Source of the DNA: Methylococcaceae bacterium UBA662
Lineage (GTDB): Bacteria > Pseudomonadota > Gammaproteobacteria > Methylococcales > Methylomonadaceae
Length of the DNA: 37,003 nt
Direction: 5' to 3'
Assembly: GCA_002299425.1 (NCBI GenBank)
Contig: DBNW01000034.1
Coordinates: 1 to 37,003, forward strand
Below the pieces are notes generated by a model. It made no database searches, was not told where the DNA came from, and was given only the letters and a program-made list of their open reading frames with translations. Position numbers and translations under genes: made by a program. Shown here one piece after another: positions 8,683 through 17,045 of the stretch (position 1 is its first letter; the number at the start of each line of letters is the position of its first letter).

Positions 8683-9777
8683 CTAGCTACAGTCGGTTTT
8701 TTCCGCCAAGGCAATGAGTTCATCCCGGCAATCAGAAAACCGATCAAAATCGTTGGCCAGGGCGGTGGCGTGGGCTACTTTCCGGCCTTTGCGGGATACC
8801 TTGGCATACAAATGTAAATGTGCATTGGCGATAGTCAAGACCTCAGCACAGGCAGGCAGGCCGCCAATAAAGTTGATCATGGCGGCGTAAGCGATGGCTT
8901 CGGTATTGCCTAGCGGCAGGTTAAGGATGGCGCGTAAGTGATTTTCAAATTGGCTGGTTTGACAAGCCTCGATAGTCCAATGGCCGGAATTGTGCACGCG
9001 CGGGGCGAATTCATTGGCAATGAGCTGCCCTTCCACCTCAAATAATTCCAGTGCCAGGACGCCGACATAATCGAGTTCGGTCAACAACCTGCCGACGTAG
9101 CTTTCGGCTTGCGCTTGCAGCCGGTCACCGACTTTACATTCAGCCACACGCAGAATGCCGTCCCGGTGGCGGTTTTCTGATAACGGATAAAAGGCCACTG
9201 CGCCGTTTGGGTTACGCACTGCGATTATGGAAACTTCGCGTGTAAAAGGCACGAATGCCTCGACAATGGCGGGAACGCCGTTCAGTTTGTGCCACGCGGC
9301 GGCCAAATCGGCGGCCGTTGCCAGCACTGACTGGCCTTTGCCGTCATAGCCTTGGGTGCGGCTTTTGAGGATGGCCGGGTAGCCGATGGCGTCCATTGCC
9401 TGTCTTAGTCCGGGCAAACAGTCGACTGGTGCATAGGCTGGAGTAGGAATGCCTAAAGCTTGGAAAAAGTTTTTTTCCAAAAGCCGGTCTTGGGCGACGG
9501 CTAGGGCGTTAGCCGGCGGGAAAACTTGGGTGTGGGCAGTTAAAAACTCAGCCACCTGGGCGGGGACGTTTTCAAACTCATAGGTGACGATATCGGCGCG
9601 TTCAGCCAGCGTTGCCAACAAACGCGGGTCGTCGTAATCGCCTTGCAAGTGCTCGCCTAATGGGTGGGCACAGGCATCGGCGGCCGGGTCTAAAAAAATA
9701 AATTCCAAACCTAACGGATAACCGGCCAAGGCAAGCATTCTGGCCAATTGCCCGGCACCGAGTATGCCAATTTTCAT
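8683..9777 (-). CDS. purK: 5-(carboxyamino)imidazole ribonucleotide synthase
   Basis: ATP-grasp enzyme of de novo purine synthesis that carboxylates AIR to N5-CAIR with ATP and bicarbonate. The 364-residue protein starts with the Rossmann-like MKIGILGAGQLARMLALAG, contains KSRTQGYDGKGQ (the ATP-grasp lysine and glycine loop), and later ALELFEVEGQLIANEFAPRVHNSGHWT, all typical. Its ATG overlaps the end of purE by 4 bp, so the pair is translationally coupled, and PurE uses its product next. Confidence 0.96.
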   Translation of the reverse strand: MKIGILGAGQLARMLALAGYPLGLEFIFLDPAADACAHPLGEHLQGDYDDPRLLATLAERADIVTYEFENVPAQVAEFLTAHTQVFPPANALAVAQDRLLEKNFFQALGIPTPAYAPVDCLPGLRQAMDAIGYPAILKSRTQGYDGKGQSVLATAADLAAAWHKLNGVPAIVEAFVPFTREVSIIAVRNPNGAVAFYPLSENRHRDGILRVAECKVGDRLQAQAESYVGRLLTELDYVGVLALELFEVEGQLIANEFAPRVHNSGHWTIEACQTSQFENHLRAILNLPLGNTEAIAYAAMINFIGGLPACAEVLTIANAHLHLYAKVSRKGRKVAHATALANDFDRFSDCRDELIALAEKTDCS

Positions 9778-10271
9778 GAAGTTTCCTCGCGTGGGTCGGA
9801 GCGCGACAGCACACTGTCTGTTTGGGCCTGCCGGAATTGCTGCACGGCGGTTTTGTATTGAGGGTGCTTGTTACCGATGATGGCCGCCGCCAACAAGGCC
9901 GCATTCACCGCCCCGGCCTTACCGATAGCCAAAGTACCGACCGGCACGCCGGCAGGCATTTGCACCATCGACAACAACGAATCCAGACCATTTAAGGCCT
10001 TCGATTGCACCGGTACGCCCAATACCGGCAGTGCCGTTTTGGCCGCAGTCATGCCCGGCAAATGCGCAGCACCGCCGGCACCCGCAATGATAACTTCCAG
10101 GCCGTTGCGCTCTGCGCTTTCAGCATAATCGAAGAGCCTATCCGGAGTCCGGTGTGCTGATACCACTTCCACTGCATGGGGGATACCGAGCTGATCTAGG
10201 GTTTGCGCCGCAAACTGCATGGTTTCCCAATCGGACAGGGAACCCATAATAATGCCGACTAATGCGCTCAT
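9774..10271 (-). CDS. purE: N5-carboxyaminoimidazole ribonucleotide mutase
   Basis: Class I PurE converts N5-CAIR to CAIR. Family motifs in the 165 residues are IIMGSLSDWETM (8-19, phosphate site), the catalytic H40 in SAHRTPDRL, and GAGGAAHLPGM. The usual GSDSDW reads GSLSDW; the key S11 and D14 are kept, so activity is expected. AAGGAG 8 nt ahead of the ATG is a strong ribosome site. First gene of a purEK pair. Confidence 0.95.
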   Translation of the reverse strand: MSALVGIIMGSLSDWETMQFAAQTLDQLGIPHAVEVVSAHRTPDRLFDYAESAERNGLEVIIAGAGGAAHLPGMTAAKTALPVLGVPVQSKALNGLDSLLSMVQMPAGVPVGTLAIGKAGAVNAALLAAAIIGNKHPQYKTAVQQFRQAQTDSVLSRSDPREETS

Positions 10272-10451
10272 AAGGTTAGCTCCTTAAAAACAGGTGGCGC
10301 AGGCCAAATAAAAACCCGGCATTATCCCACAACGTCTCTTTTTTTGCTTTTTTCAACTATAGTTGCGAACTCTGCCGCGTTCGGTGGCCATCCACCAAAA
10401 GACCCTGAAACGGCTGTCCATCCTCACTGGCAAAACCTTAGGAGTTACGAC

Positions 10452-11543
10452 ATGAAAACCATCATACGCTGGACGGCTATTCTTATGCTGGCTTGGCTGC
10501 CGACCAGCCATGCCGCGTTAACGTTCAGCCTAAACAACCTCAATAACAGCGTCACCGGCAATTTCTTAACTGGCTTTATCAGTGCCGCCAATTTTTGGAG
10601 CACCACCTTTAACGACCCCGTCACCATCAACATTAACATTGCGATGGCAACCCTAGGCAGCGGCATCTTAGGACAAGCCAATGTCAGCACAGGCTCCGCT
10701 GCCTACGCCGTTGTACGCCAAGCTTTAAACAACGATGCCAGCTCGTCATTCGACAGCACCGCCGTCGCTAGCTTGCAAACGGGCACTCACTTTAATTTTA
10801 TGCTGAACCGAACGGCGGACAACCCACACGGTTCAGGCAGCCCCATCCCGTACCTAGACAACAACAGCTCCTTAAACAATGCACGGGTATCGATGACCAC
10901 CGCCAACGCTAAGGCACTGGGGCTGTTAGCCGGCAACAACCCGGCGGCCGATGCCGCCATCACTTTCAACACCGCTTTCGCTTGGGATTTTGATGCCAGT
11001 AACGGCATCAGCCCAGCGACGTTTGATTTTGTGGCGGTCGCCATCCATGAAATCGGCCATGCCCTAGGCTTTATCAGCAACGTCGACATATTAGACGGCA
11101 ACAGCCCACCGCATAACGGCCCTTTTACCGGCGACCAGTTTGCTGATCGTGGCGCGGCTGTCTCCATCCTCGATTTGTTTCGTTATTCCGCCGACAGTTG
11201 TCTGGATGGCAACGGCAAAGTCCCTGACTGGTCAGCCGACAACCGAGCCAAGTATTTCTCCATAGACCGTTGCGCCAGCTTGCCGGTGCAGTTTGCCACC
11301 GGGATCAATTTTGGCGATGGCCGCCAAGCCAGCCACTGGAAAGACGGCCAAAACATCGGCTTACTAGACCCGACGCTGGCCCCTGGCATACCCGGTGAGG
11401 TCAGTTTTTGGGATGTGTTGGCTTTGGATGTTATTGGCTGGAATGTGGCCCAATCAGGAACGGTGCCGTTGCCGCCCACCCTAGCCTTAATGGCTTTAGG
11501 CTGGCTTTTGTTGTTGGCCAGAAAAAACCAGCTACTGCGCTGA
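10452..11543 (+). CDS. Secreted metalloprotease (NF038122-like) with PEP-CTERM-like tail
   Basis: A 363-residue protein with a signal peptide (MKTIIRWTAILMLAWLPTSHA, cut near 21). HEIGHALGF (199-207) is a zincin HExxHxxGF site, with D212 where metzincins have a third ligand. SHWKDG (294-299), DPTLAPG and LALDVIGW are seen in NF038122-type metalloproteases. The end, VPLPPTLALMALGW plus a basic tail, resembles a PEP-CTERM sorting signal but has PLP instead of PEP. An in-frame upstream ATG at 10344 is less likely: TAGGAG precedes the 10452 ATG and the signal peptide starts there. Substrate unknown; gene stands alone. Confidence 0.8.
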   Translation: MKTIIRWTAILMLAWLPTSHAALTFSLNNLNNSVTGNFLTGFISAANFWSTTFNDPVTININIAMATLGSGILGQANVSTGSAAYAVVRQALNNDASSSFDSTAVASLQTGTHFNFMLNRTADNPHGSGSPIPYLDNNSSLNNARVSMTTANAKALGLLAGNNPAADAAITFNTAFAWDFDASNGISPATFDFVAVAIHEIGHALGFISNVDILDGNSPPHNGPFTGDQFADRGAAVSILDLFRYSADSCLDGNGKVPDWSADNRAKYFSIDRCASLPVQFATGINFGDGRQASHWKDGQNIGLLDPTLAPGIPGEVSFWDVLALDVIGWNVAQSGTVPLPPTLALMALGWLLLLARKNQLLR

Positions 11544-11697
11544 CGGGGAGCAAACGGGCGCGGCGGTTTAGGTGCAGACTGGCCCGTTCGCCCGATTGGC
11601 CGTTTGTGACGGGTTTGAGTTAAATTTTTCAACTGGCATTGGCTGGCGATTTTCGATACCATCGACAGCCCGTTCAAGTCACGCCGTGCATCATTAT

Positions 11698-12657
11698 ATG
11701 GATTTAAAATTTCTCGATTTCGAACAGCCCATCGCCGAGCTGGAAGCCAAAATACAAGAACTGCGTAATGTCGAGTTCGATAACCATATCAACATCTCCG
11801 ATGCCATCAAGCAATTAGAAGAAAAAAGCCAAGCCCTGACCGAAAGCATTTTTTCCGAGCTTTCCGAATGGCAAATCGCCCAACTGTCACGGCACCCTGG
11901 AAGGCCTTATACATTGGACTATGTCCGCTATCTGTTCACCGAATTCCATGAACTGCATGGCGATCGCGCCTTTGCCGACGACCCGGCCATTGTCTGTGGC
12001 TTAGCGCGCTTAGAGGGCGAGCCGATAGTCCTCATCGGCCATCAAAAAGGCCGCGACACCAAGGAAAAAATCTACCGTAACTTTGGCATGCCACGGCCTG
12101 AAGGGTACCGTAAGGCCTTGCGGGTGATGAAATTGGCGGAACGCTTTAACCTGCCGATTGTGTGCCTGATCGACACCCCCGGTGCCTATCCTGGCATCGG
12201 TGCCGAAGAGCGCGGCCAAAGCGAGGCGATAGCCCGCAATTTGTTTGCGATGGCTACGCTAAAAGTGCCGGTTCTGTGCGTTGTTATCGGCGAAGGCGGT
12301 TCCGGCGGAGCCTTAGCCATTGGCGTCGGCGACCGGCTCATTATGATGGAATACAGCACCTATTCGGTGATCTCCCCGGAAGGTTGCGCTTCCATCCTAT
12401 GGAAAAGCGCGGACAAGGCGCAATTAGCAGCCGAGGCCATGGCTATCACCTCTGACCGCATCCGGGAACAGGGTTTATTAGACGAAGTAGTACGCGAACC
12501 CATCGGCGGCAGTCACCGTGATTTTAAAACCACGGCCAGCCATCTAAAGGAAGCTTTAGTGCGCCATTTGCGAGAACTTAAGCAGCTTGACGTAGCCTGC
12601 CTGCTGGAAAAGCGTTACCAGCGGCTGATGAGTTTTGGGGTTTATACCGAGGGCTGA
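11698..12657 (+). CDS. accA: Acetyl-CoA carboxylase carboxyltransferase subunit alpha
   Basis: Alpha subunit of the carboxyltransferase that, with AccD, moves CO2 from biotin to acetyl-CoA, giving malonyl-CoA for fatty acid synthesis. From the ATG at 11698 the product is 319 residues, the same as E. coli AccA, and starts MDLKFLDFEQPIAELEAKI as expected; an in-frame start at 11572 would add an unlikely 42 residues. GEGGSGGALAIGVGD (198-212) and LIDTPGAYPGIGAEERGQ (158-175) are CoA-site blocks. No accD is in the window. Confidence 0.96.
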   Translation: MDLKFLDFEQPIAELEAKIQELRNVEFDNHINISDAIKQLEEKSQALTESIFSELSEWQIAQLSRHPGRPYTLDYVRYLFTEFHELHGDRAFADDPAIVCGLARLEGEPIVLIGHQKGRDTKEKIYRNFGMPRPEGYRKALRVMKLAERFNLPIVCLIDTPGAYPGIGAEERGQSEAIARNLFAMATLKVPVLCVVIGEGGSGGALAIGVGDRLIMMEYSTYSVISPEGCASILWKSADKAQLAAEAMAITSDRIREQGLLDEVVREPIGGSHRDFKTTASHLKEALVRHLRELKQLDVACLLEKRYQRLMSFGVYTEG

Positions 12658-12761
12658 TGCGCTCTGTGTTACCCACACCTGCGCTACACGCTCAGGTTTT
12701 GCAAGGGGTGCAAGCCGCCTGCTTAACCTTAACCCATCCACTTAACCTCTCATAAAGAACC

Positions 12762-13415
12762 GTGTTTACAGGCATCATTCTAGCCCTTGGCAAAATCACC
12801 GCTATCGAGCGCCAATGCGGCGACTTCACACTCACTGTAGACACCGGAAAACTATCCTTAGACGGTGTACAACGGGGCGACAGCATCGCCGTCAACGGCG
12901 TTTGCTTGACCGCTGTCGAATTAGGTGGCCGCTATTTTTGCGCCGACGTCTCTAACGAAACCTGGTCTTGCACCACGTTAAGCCACGCCACCGTCGGCAC
13001 ACCGGTGAACTTAGAACTGGCACTCACCCCGACTACCCGCCTAGGCGGGCACCTAGTCAGCGGCCATGTGGACGGCATGGGCCATGTGGTCGAAAAAAAA
13101 ACCGACGCCCGCTCGGTGCGTCTCACCGTAGCCACCCCGATCGAATTAAGCAAATACATTGCTGAAAAAGGTTCTGTCTGCATTGACGGCATCAGCCTCA
13201 CTGTCAATGCGGTTGAGGGCAACCGTTTTGGTGTCAACATTGTCCCGCATACCTTGCAAGAAACCACTCTAGGCGGCATAACCGTGGGTGCAAAAGTCAA
13301 CCTAGAAGTTGATATTCTAGCCCGTTACCTAGAACGCCTGATGCAAGGCGAGACAGCGCAAAACCAGCACGGCGGCGTGACCGAAGCGTTTTTGCGCAAC
13401 AGCGGCTTTTTCTGA
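12762..13415 (+). CDS. ribE: Riboflavin synthase, alpha subunit
   Basis: Forms riboflavin by dismutation of two 6,7-dimethyl-8-ribityllumazine molecules. The 217-residue protein has two similar lumazine-binding domains (about 1-97 and 98-200); each holds a GVCLT/GISLT box (VNGVCLTAVE and IDGISLTVNAVEG) and a G-H-x-V-S-G-H type linker (GGHLVSGHVDG). The start is GTG at 12762, giving the invariant N-terminus (M)FTGII, which is needed for trimer formation. It follows accA by 104 bp and may share its transcript. The same gene is called ribC in some species. Confidence 0.94.
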   Translation: MFTGIILALGKITAIERQCGDFTLTVDTGKLSLDGVQRGDSIAVNGVCLTAVELGGRYFCADVSNETWSCTTLSHATVGTPVNLELALTPTTRLGGHLVSGHVDGMGHVVEKKTDARSVRLTVATPIELSKYIAEKGSVCIDGISLTVNAVEGNRFGVNIVPHTLQETTLGGITVGAKVNLEVDILARYLERLMQGETAQNQHGGVTEAFLRNSGFF

Positions 13416-13468
13416 CCGCCTGCATCCAGCGAGTACACCCACGACAGCCTTCGCAGCGCCTGTTTTTG

Positions 13469-14776
13469 TTACGGGGCATCCAAAGCAGCACGGCGGCCGC
13501 GCGCTGCGTCCACTGTTACCAGAACCGCCAGGCCCAAAATAAAATACACGCCCGTGAGCAACAGAGCGAGCCGGTGGTCGCCGGCGGTTAACCACGTCAC
13601 CAAGCCGTAGGTCATAGGGCCTAAAATAGCCGCCAGCCGGGTCGCAAGCCCCCATAAACCAAAAAACTCGGCCAACCGTGCAGCCGGGATCAAGGTGCTA
13701 ACAAAAGCCCGGCCAATTGACTGGGAAGCACCTAAGCAAACACCCGCCAAGCCGGTGGCCACCCAGAACCACGTCGCACCCTGTGCACCCCAAATCATGC
13801 CGATGGCTCCCAACCATCCCAACAACGTCAGTGCCAAGGCGGGTACATGACCGATGCGGTCTTGCAAATGGCCCAGTGCCACCGCGCCTGGAATCGCACA
13901 CAGGTTGACCACCAAAACCAGATGCAGCGAGTCCTCGACACCAAAACCCAGCACCTGCTGGGCATAAATGGCGGCCAGCGCGATCACGGTGGCCACACCC
14001 GCTTGATACAGCACAATACAGCCCAGCAAGCGGCGAAGGTCTTGGTAACGCTCGGCTGTACGCCAAGTATGAGCCAGCCGGGTTAGAGCCTCGCGTACCA
14101 GTCCGGTGCCTGTCGGGGGGTGCGGGACGGCGCGTTCACGCAGTAACAGCAACGTCGGCAAGGCGGCGAGCAGAAACACCGCACCCGTAATAAGCAAAGT
14201 GACCGGTACAAACACCTCGGACGGATAGCCTTGGCCGCGAGCCCACTGGATGTACCCAAGGCATAAACCTAAGGTAGCCAGCCCGCCCAGGTAGCCCACC
14301 CCCCAACCCCAGCCGGACAACTTGCCGCAGTGCTGCGGTTTGGCCAGTTCCGGCAAAAAAGCCGCCGCCAGGTTTTCGCCGGCCGAGAAAAAAAAGTTTG
14401 ATAGCACCAGAGCGATCACAGCAACTACCCAATCCCCTGGACCGGCCAGAGCCAAGGCCCAAGTAAAAATCACACAACCCAGCGTGGTAATAACCAGCAA
14501 CCACTTTTTGCGGGCGTGCAGGTCGGCCCAAGCACCCATTGGCGGTCCCAGAACAATCATCAAAAGGTACGAAACCGAAAGGGTTGTCGTCCAGGCTAAG
14601 GTTGCCCAGTCGGCATCGCCGGCCACCACGCGCACAAAATAGGCATTGAAAACGGCGGTGATCACTACCGTGGTGTAGCCTGAGTTGGCAAAGTCGTACA
14701 TAGTCCAAGCCCAAGCCTCGTAGGGCTTTACACCAGGGTTAAGAATGGCCTCACGGGGCTTATCGGACGGGTTCAT
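13469..14776 (-). CDS. UMF1/Atg22-type major facilitator transporter
   Basis: A 435-residue inner-membrane protein with about twelve hydrophobic segments. The start region KPYEAWAWTMYDFANSGYTTVV is the hallmark of the UMF1 (Atg22-like) branch, and MGAWADLHARKK is the MFS loop 2-3 motif. Substrate unknown; the yeast relative exports amino acids from the vacuole. I use the ATG at 14776 because GGAG lies 8 nt upstream; a TTG two codons earlier is too close to it. It follows the ceramidase-like gene by 52 bp in the same direction and converges with ribE. Confidence 0.85.
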   Translation of the reverse strand: MNPSDKPREAILNPGVKPYEAWAWTMYDFANSGYTTVVITAVFNAYFVRVVAGDADWATLAWTTTLSVSYLLMIVLGPPMGAWADLHARKKWLLVITTLGCVIFTWALALAGPGDWVVAVIALVLSNFFFSAGENLAAAFLPELAKPQHCGKLSGWGWGVGYLGGLATLGLCLGYIQWARGQGYPSEVFVPVTLLITGAVFLLAALPTLLLLRERAVPHPPTGTGLVREALTRLAHTWRTAERYQDLRRLLGCIVLYQAGVATVIALAAIYAQQVLGFGVEDSLHLVLVVNLCAIPGAVALGHLQDRIGHVPALALTLLGWLGAIGMIWGAQGATWFWVATGLAGVCLGASQSIGRAFVSTLIPAARLAEFFGLWGLATRLAAILGPMTYGLVTWLTAGDHRLALLLTGVYFILGLAVLVTVDAARGRRAALDAP

Positions 14777-14828
14777 GGGCAATCTCCAGAAAAATCTGTC
14801 TGTATTGTTGTTGGGGTTAGCGCAGTGT

Positions 14829-15614
14829 TCATGCCAGCGGCCGGCGTACTTGCAGCATCTGCACCAGTTGGTAGACAGCCAGCGCAGCCAGCATATGCTT
14901 TACCGTGTGTCCGCTCAGCACCTGGCCGATGGCGAAGATGGCGCGATCAAAAAATTCGGCAAACAACGCAGCACCGTACCACGCTGCTGTTCGCGCCAGG
15001 TACTCGCCCCCGGTGTAAACAGGCGGAAAAAAACGCATCAGAAACACGCCAAACACAAACGCAGCGGCCTGAAAAACGAAATAAGGCAGCACGTTTTCAG
15101 CGCCTAAGGCTTGGCTGTAGCGCCAGTACAGCACGGTTCCAGTGCCGATTACGATCAGGGGGGCTAACGCCAGCAGTCCGGCCCGGACACTCACGCGATC
15201 AGCCACCAGTGCGGCCAGAAGCGCACTAAAACACAGGCTCATGGGCAGGCGGTCCCAAAACAAATTGGCGTTGTTTGGGGCCAAATGGTACCAGGTCGAA
15301 CCGAAACCAATCGCTGCTAGGCCAAGAAAAAACACCGCCCACGGCAACCGCCCCTGCGCTTCAGTGAAGGCACCCGGGCCAGGCCGGTGCAGGGTTGCCA
15401 GCCCTAGCAGGGCGACTAGAAAAAAAAACCCATTGGACGCCACGTCGAGAAAATTGGGCACCTTTAACCAGGCGCGTCTATCGGCAAAACCGTGGTAAAT
15501 TTGCGGCTGAGCCAGAGGCGGCAAGAAAAAAGCCACCGTCATAACGACCGCAAACACCAACAATCCGCAAAAAAAACGCCGCTCCGTAGGTGTCATGGTT
15601 GTAAGCAGAAGCAT
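14829..15614 (-). CDS. Alkaline-ceramidase-like membrane hydrolase (CREST superfamily)
   Basis: A 261-residue protein with about seven membrane segments. It keeps the residues used by alkaline ceramidases with the same spacing: S106 and H110 in GSTWYHLAPNN (SxxxH), D121 eleven residues after H110, and H236/H240 in SGHTVKH (HxxxH). In human ACER3 the corresponding set is S77, H81, D92, H217 and H221, binding zinc and calling for amide hydrolysis. Bacterial members have unknown substrates, so ceramide is not assured. TAGGA lies 8 nt before the ATG. Probably co-transcribed with the UMF1 transporter. Confidence 0.8.
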   Translation of the reverse strand: MLLLTTMTPTERRFFCGLLVFAVVMTVAFFLPPLAQPQIYHGFADRRAWLKVPNFLDVASNGFFFLVALLGLATLHRPGPGAFTEAQGRLPWAVFFLGLAAIGFGSTWYHLAPNNANLFWDRLPMSLCFSALLAALVADRVSVRAGLLALAPLIVIGTGTVLYWRYSQALGAENVLPYFVFQAAAFVFGVFLMRFFPPVYTGGEYLARTAAWYGAALFAEFFDRAIFAIGQVLSGHTVKHMLAALAVYQLVQMLQVRRPLA

Positions 15615-16111
15615 GGTTTAAGTCCTAAGGTTTTATAGCTTTACGTTAGACAGTTAAAATTCAATGTCGCCGGGCGAGTACCCAAACCACACCCGACAAA
15701 ACAAGGGTCTCCAACATAGCCGAAAAAGGCCGTAACCGCAAACAACTAAAAAAAACGCTACTGGCAAAAAATCAAAGGGCTTGCCTACCCTAGGCAAACT
15801 TAATCGCGCTTTATAAAAACACCGTCATGCAGGCACCGATGCCTGCGTTTAGGCACAGGAACGTGAAGCTAAACCGGGTATTGTGGCCAAACCTTACGCG
15901 TTAATGAAGTCGGCACAGTGCCCTCCCTAGCATTGGCGGTCGGCACCTGTACCCGAATAACGGCTTGAGTAGCCCGGTTTTGTACAGGAACAAAATCGGG
16001 GGTATCCCGAGTGCTGGACTCGCTTACGCCCAGCTTCGGCCTTGTTCATAGGTACGTCCAGCAACGCAACTGTGCGAGAATTAACCCGGCGACCAACTAA
16101 CCTACCCGTAC
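15615..16111. other. 497-bp gap with several hairpins, no supported gene
   Basis: No ORF here has convincing coding features. The sequence contains TTGCCTA-CCC-TAGGCAA (15781-15797), GCAGGCA-CCGA-TGCCTGC (15829-15846) and an 11-bp stem with a six-base loop at 15973-16000 (CCCGGTTTTGT/ACAAAATCGGG, one G-U pair on the plus strand). None ends in a T-run. It may hold a dispersed repeat, a gene remnant or an RNA; it also must hold promoters for the ceramidase-like gene and the AEC carrier. Confidence 0.5.
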
Positions 16112-17041
16112 ATGAACGCAACATTGCTGCAAATGACTCTGTTAATGGTTTTTGGGGTAGCCTGGGGCCTGCTCAAGCCGGGTGGCTTGGATGCCGCCCA
16201 AACCCGCCGGGTGTTAACCTCCGTGGTGTACTACCTCTTGCTGCCCGCCTTGATCATCCAGGTGCTGTGGGCAGCGGACATTGGCAGTCAATCCTTGCAA
16301 TACACGTTTCTGGGCATAGCCAGCATCGCTTTCTGCCTGTTGTGCATGTGGGCAATCGGGACGCTGTGCCGGATACCACGGCGGCAATTGGGCACCCTGT
16401 TATTGACGGTGTTCCCGAATGTGACTTATCTGGGTTTGCCGGTGTTGGAGCAAACTTTTGGCGATTGGGCGCGTTCGGTGGCCATCCAGATGGACTTATT
16501 CGCCGCCTCGCCGTTTTTGTACACGGTCGGCTTGATGCTGGCGCGTCATTACGGCGATGAAGACAACACCCCGCACCCGCCGGTGCTAGCCTATTTGAAT
16601 GCGCCGCCATTTTGGGCGGCGGCAGTCGCAGTCGCGTTAAACCTAAGCGGTGTGCACGCTGCCGTTTGGTTATCAGACTTGTTGCAAACACTCTCCTTAG
16701 CGGTAGTGCCACTGATGGTGTTTTCCTTAGGGCTGGCTTTAAACTGGCAGGCCATGCGCTGGCGCAACCTACCTTATGCAGTACCTGTGATTGTGATTAA
16801 AATGCTACTGATGCCGTGGGTTGCCTTTACCTTAAGCGCAGGCCTTAGCTTGGACAACCTGCATAAAGCAGCAGCCATCATAAACTTAGCCATGCCCAGC
16901 ATGATTTTCGGCGTGGTTTTTTGTGACCGGTACCGCCTAGACAGCGGTTTATACGCGATGACAGTCACTCTAACCACGGTGTTAAGCCTGTTAACCCTGC
17001 CTTTTTGGTATGAGCAAATTGGCCAATGGCTGCCTTTGTAA
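16112..17041 (+). CDS. AEC-family (auxin efflux carrier-like) transporter
   Basis: A 309-residue inner-membrane protein with about ten hydrophobic segments in two five-helix halves. The asparagine/proline signatures of the family are visible: PALIIQVL in the first half, VFPNVTYLGLPVLEQTFG in the centre, and INLAMPSMIFGVVFCDRY near the end. Bacterial members move malate, other carboxylates or unknown solutes, so the substrate is open. The ATG lacks a clear ribosome site. It is convergent with ntrC, only 4 bp separating the two stop codons. Confidence 0.88.
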   Translation: MNATLLQMTLLMVFGVAWGLLKPGGLDAAQTRRVLTSVVYYLLLPALIIQVLWAADIGSQSLQYTFLGIASIAFCLLCMWAIGTLCRIPRRQLGTLLLTVFPNVTYLGLPVLEQTFGDWARSVAIQMDLFAASPFLYTVGLMLARHYGDEDNTPHPPVLAYLNAPPFWAAAVAVALNLSGVHAAVWLSDLLQTLSLAVVPLMVFSLGLALNWQAMRWRNLPYAVPVIVIKMLLMPWVAFTLSAGLSLDNLHKAAAIINLAMPSMIFGVVFCDRYRLDSGLYAMTVTLTTVLSLLTLPFWYEQIGQWLPL

Positions 17042-17045
17042 GGGC

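Noticed and set aside
10344..10451. Earlier ATG for the metalloprotease
   Set aside because: The added 36 residues would bury the signal peptide, and the ribosome site is at the 10452 ATG.
15927..16124. 65-codon minus-strand ORF in the hairpin-rich gap
   Set aside because: No ribosome site or recognisable protein, and it runs through hairpins.
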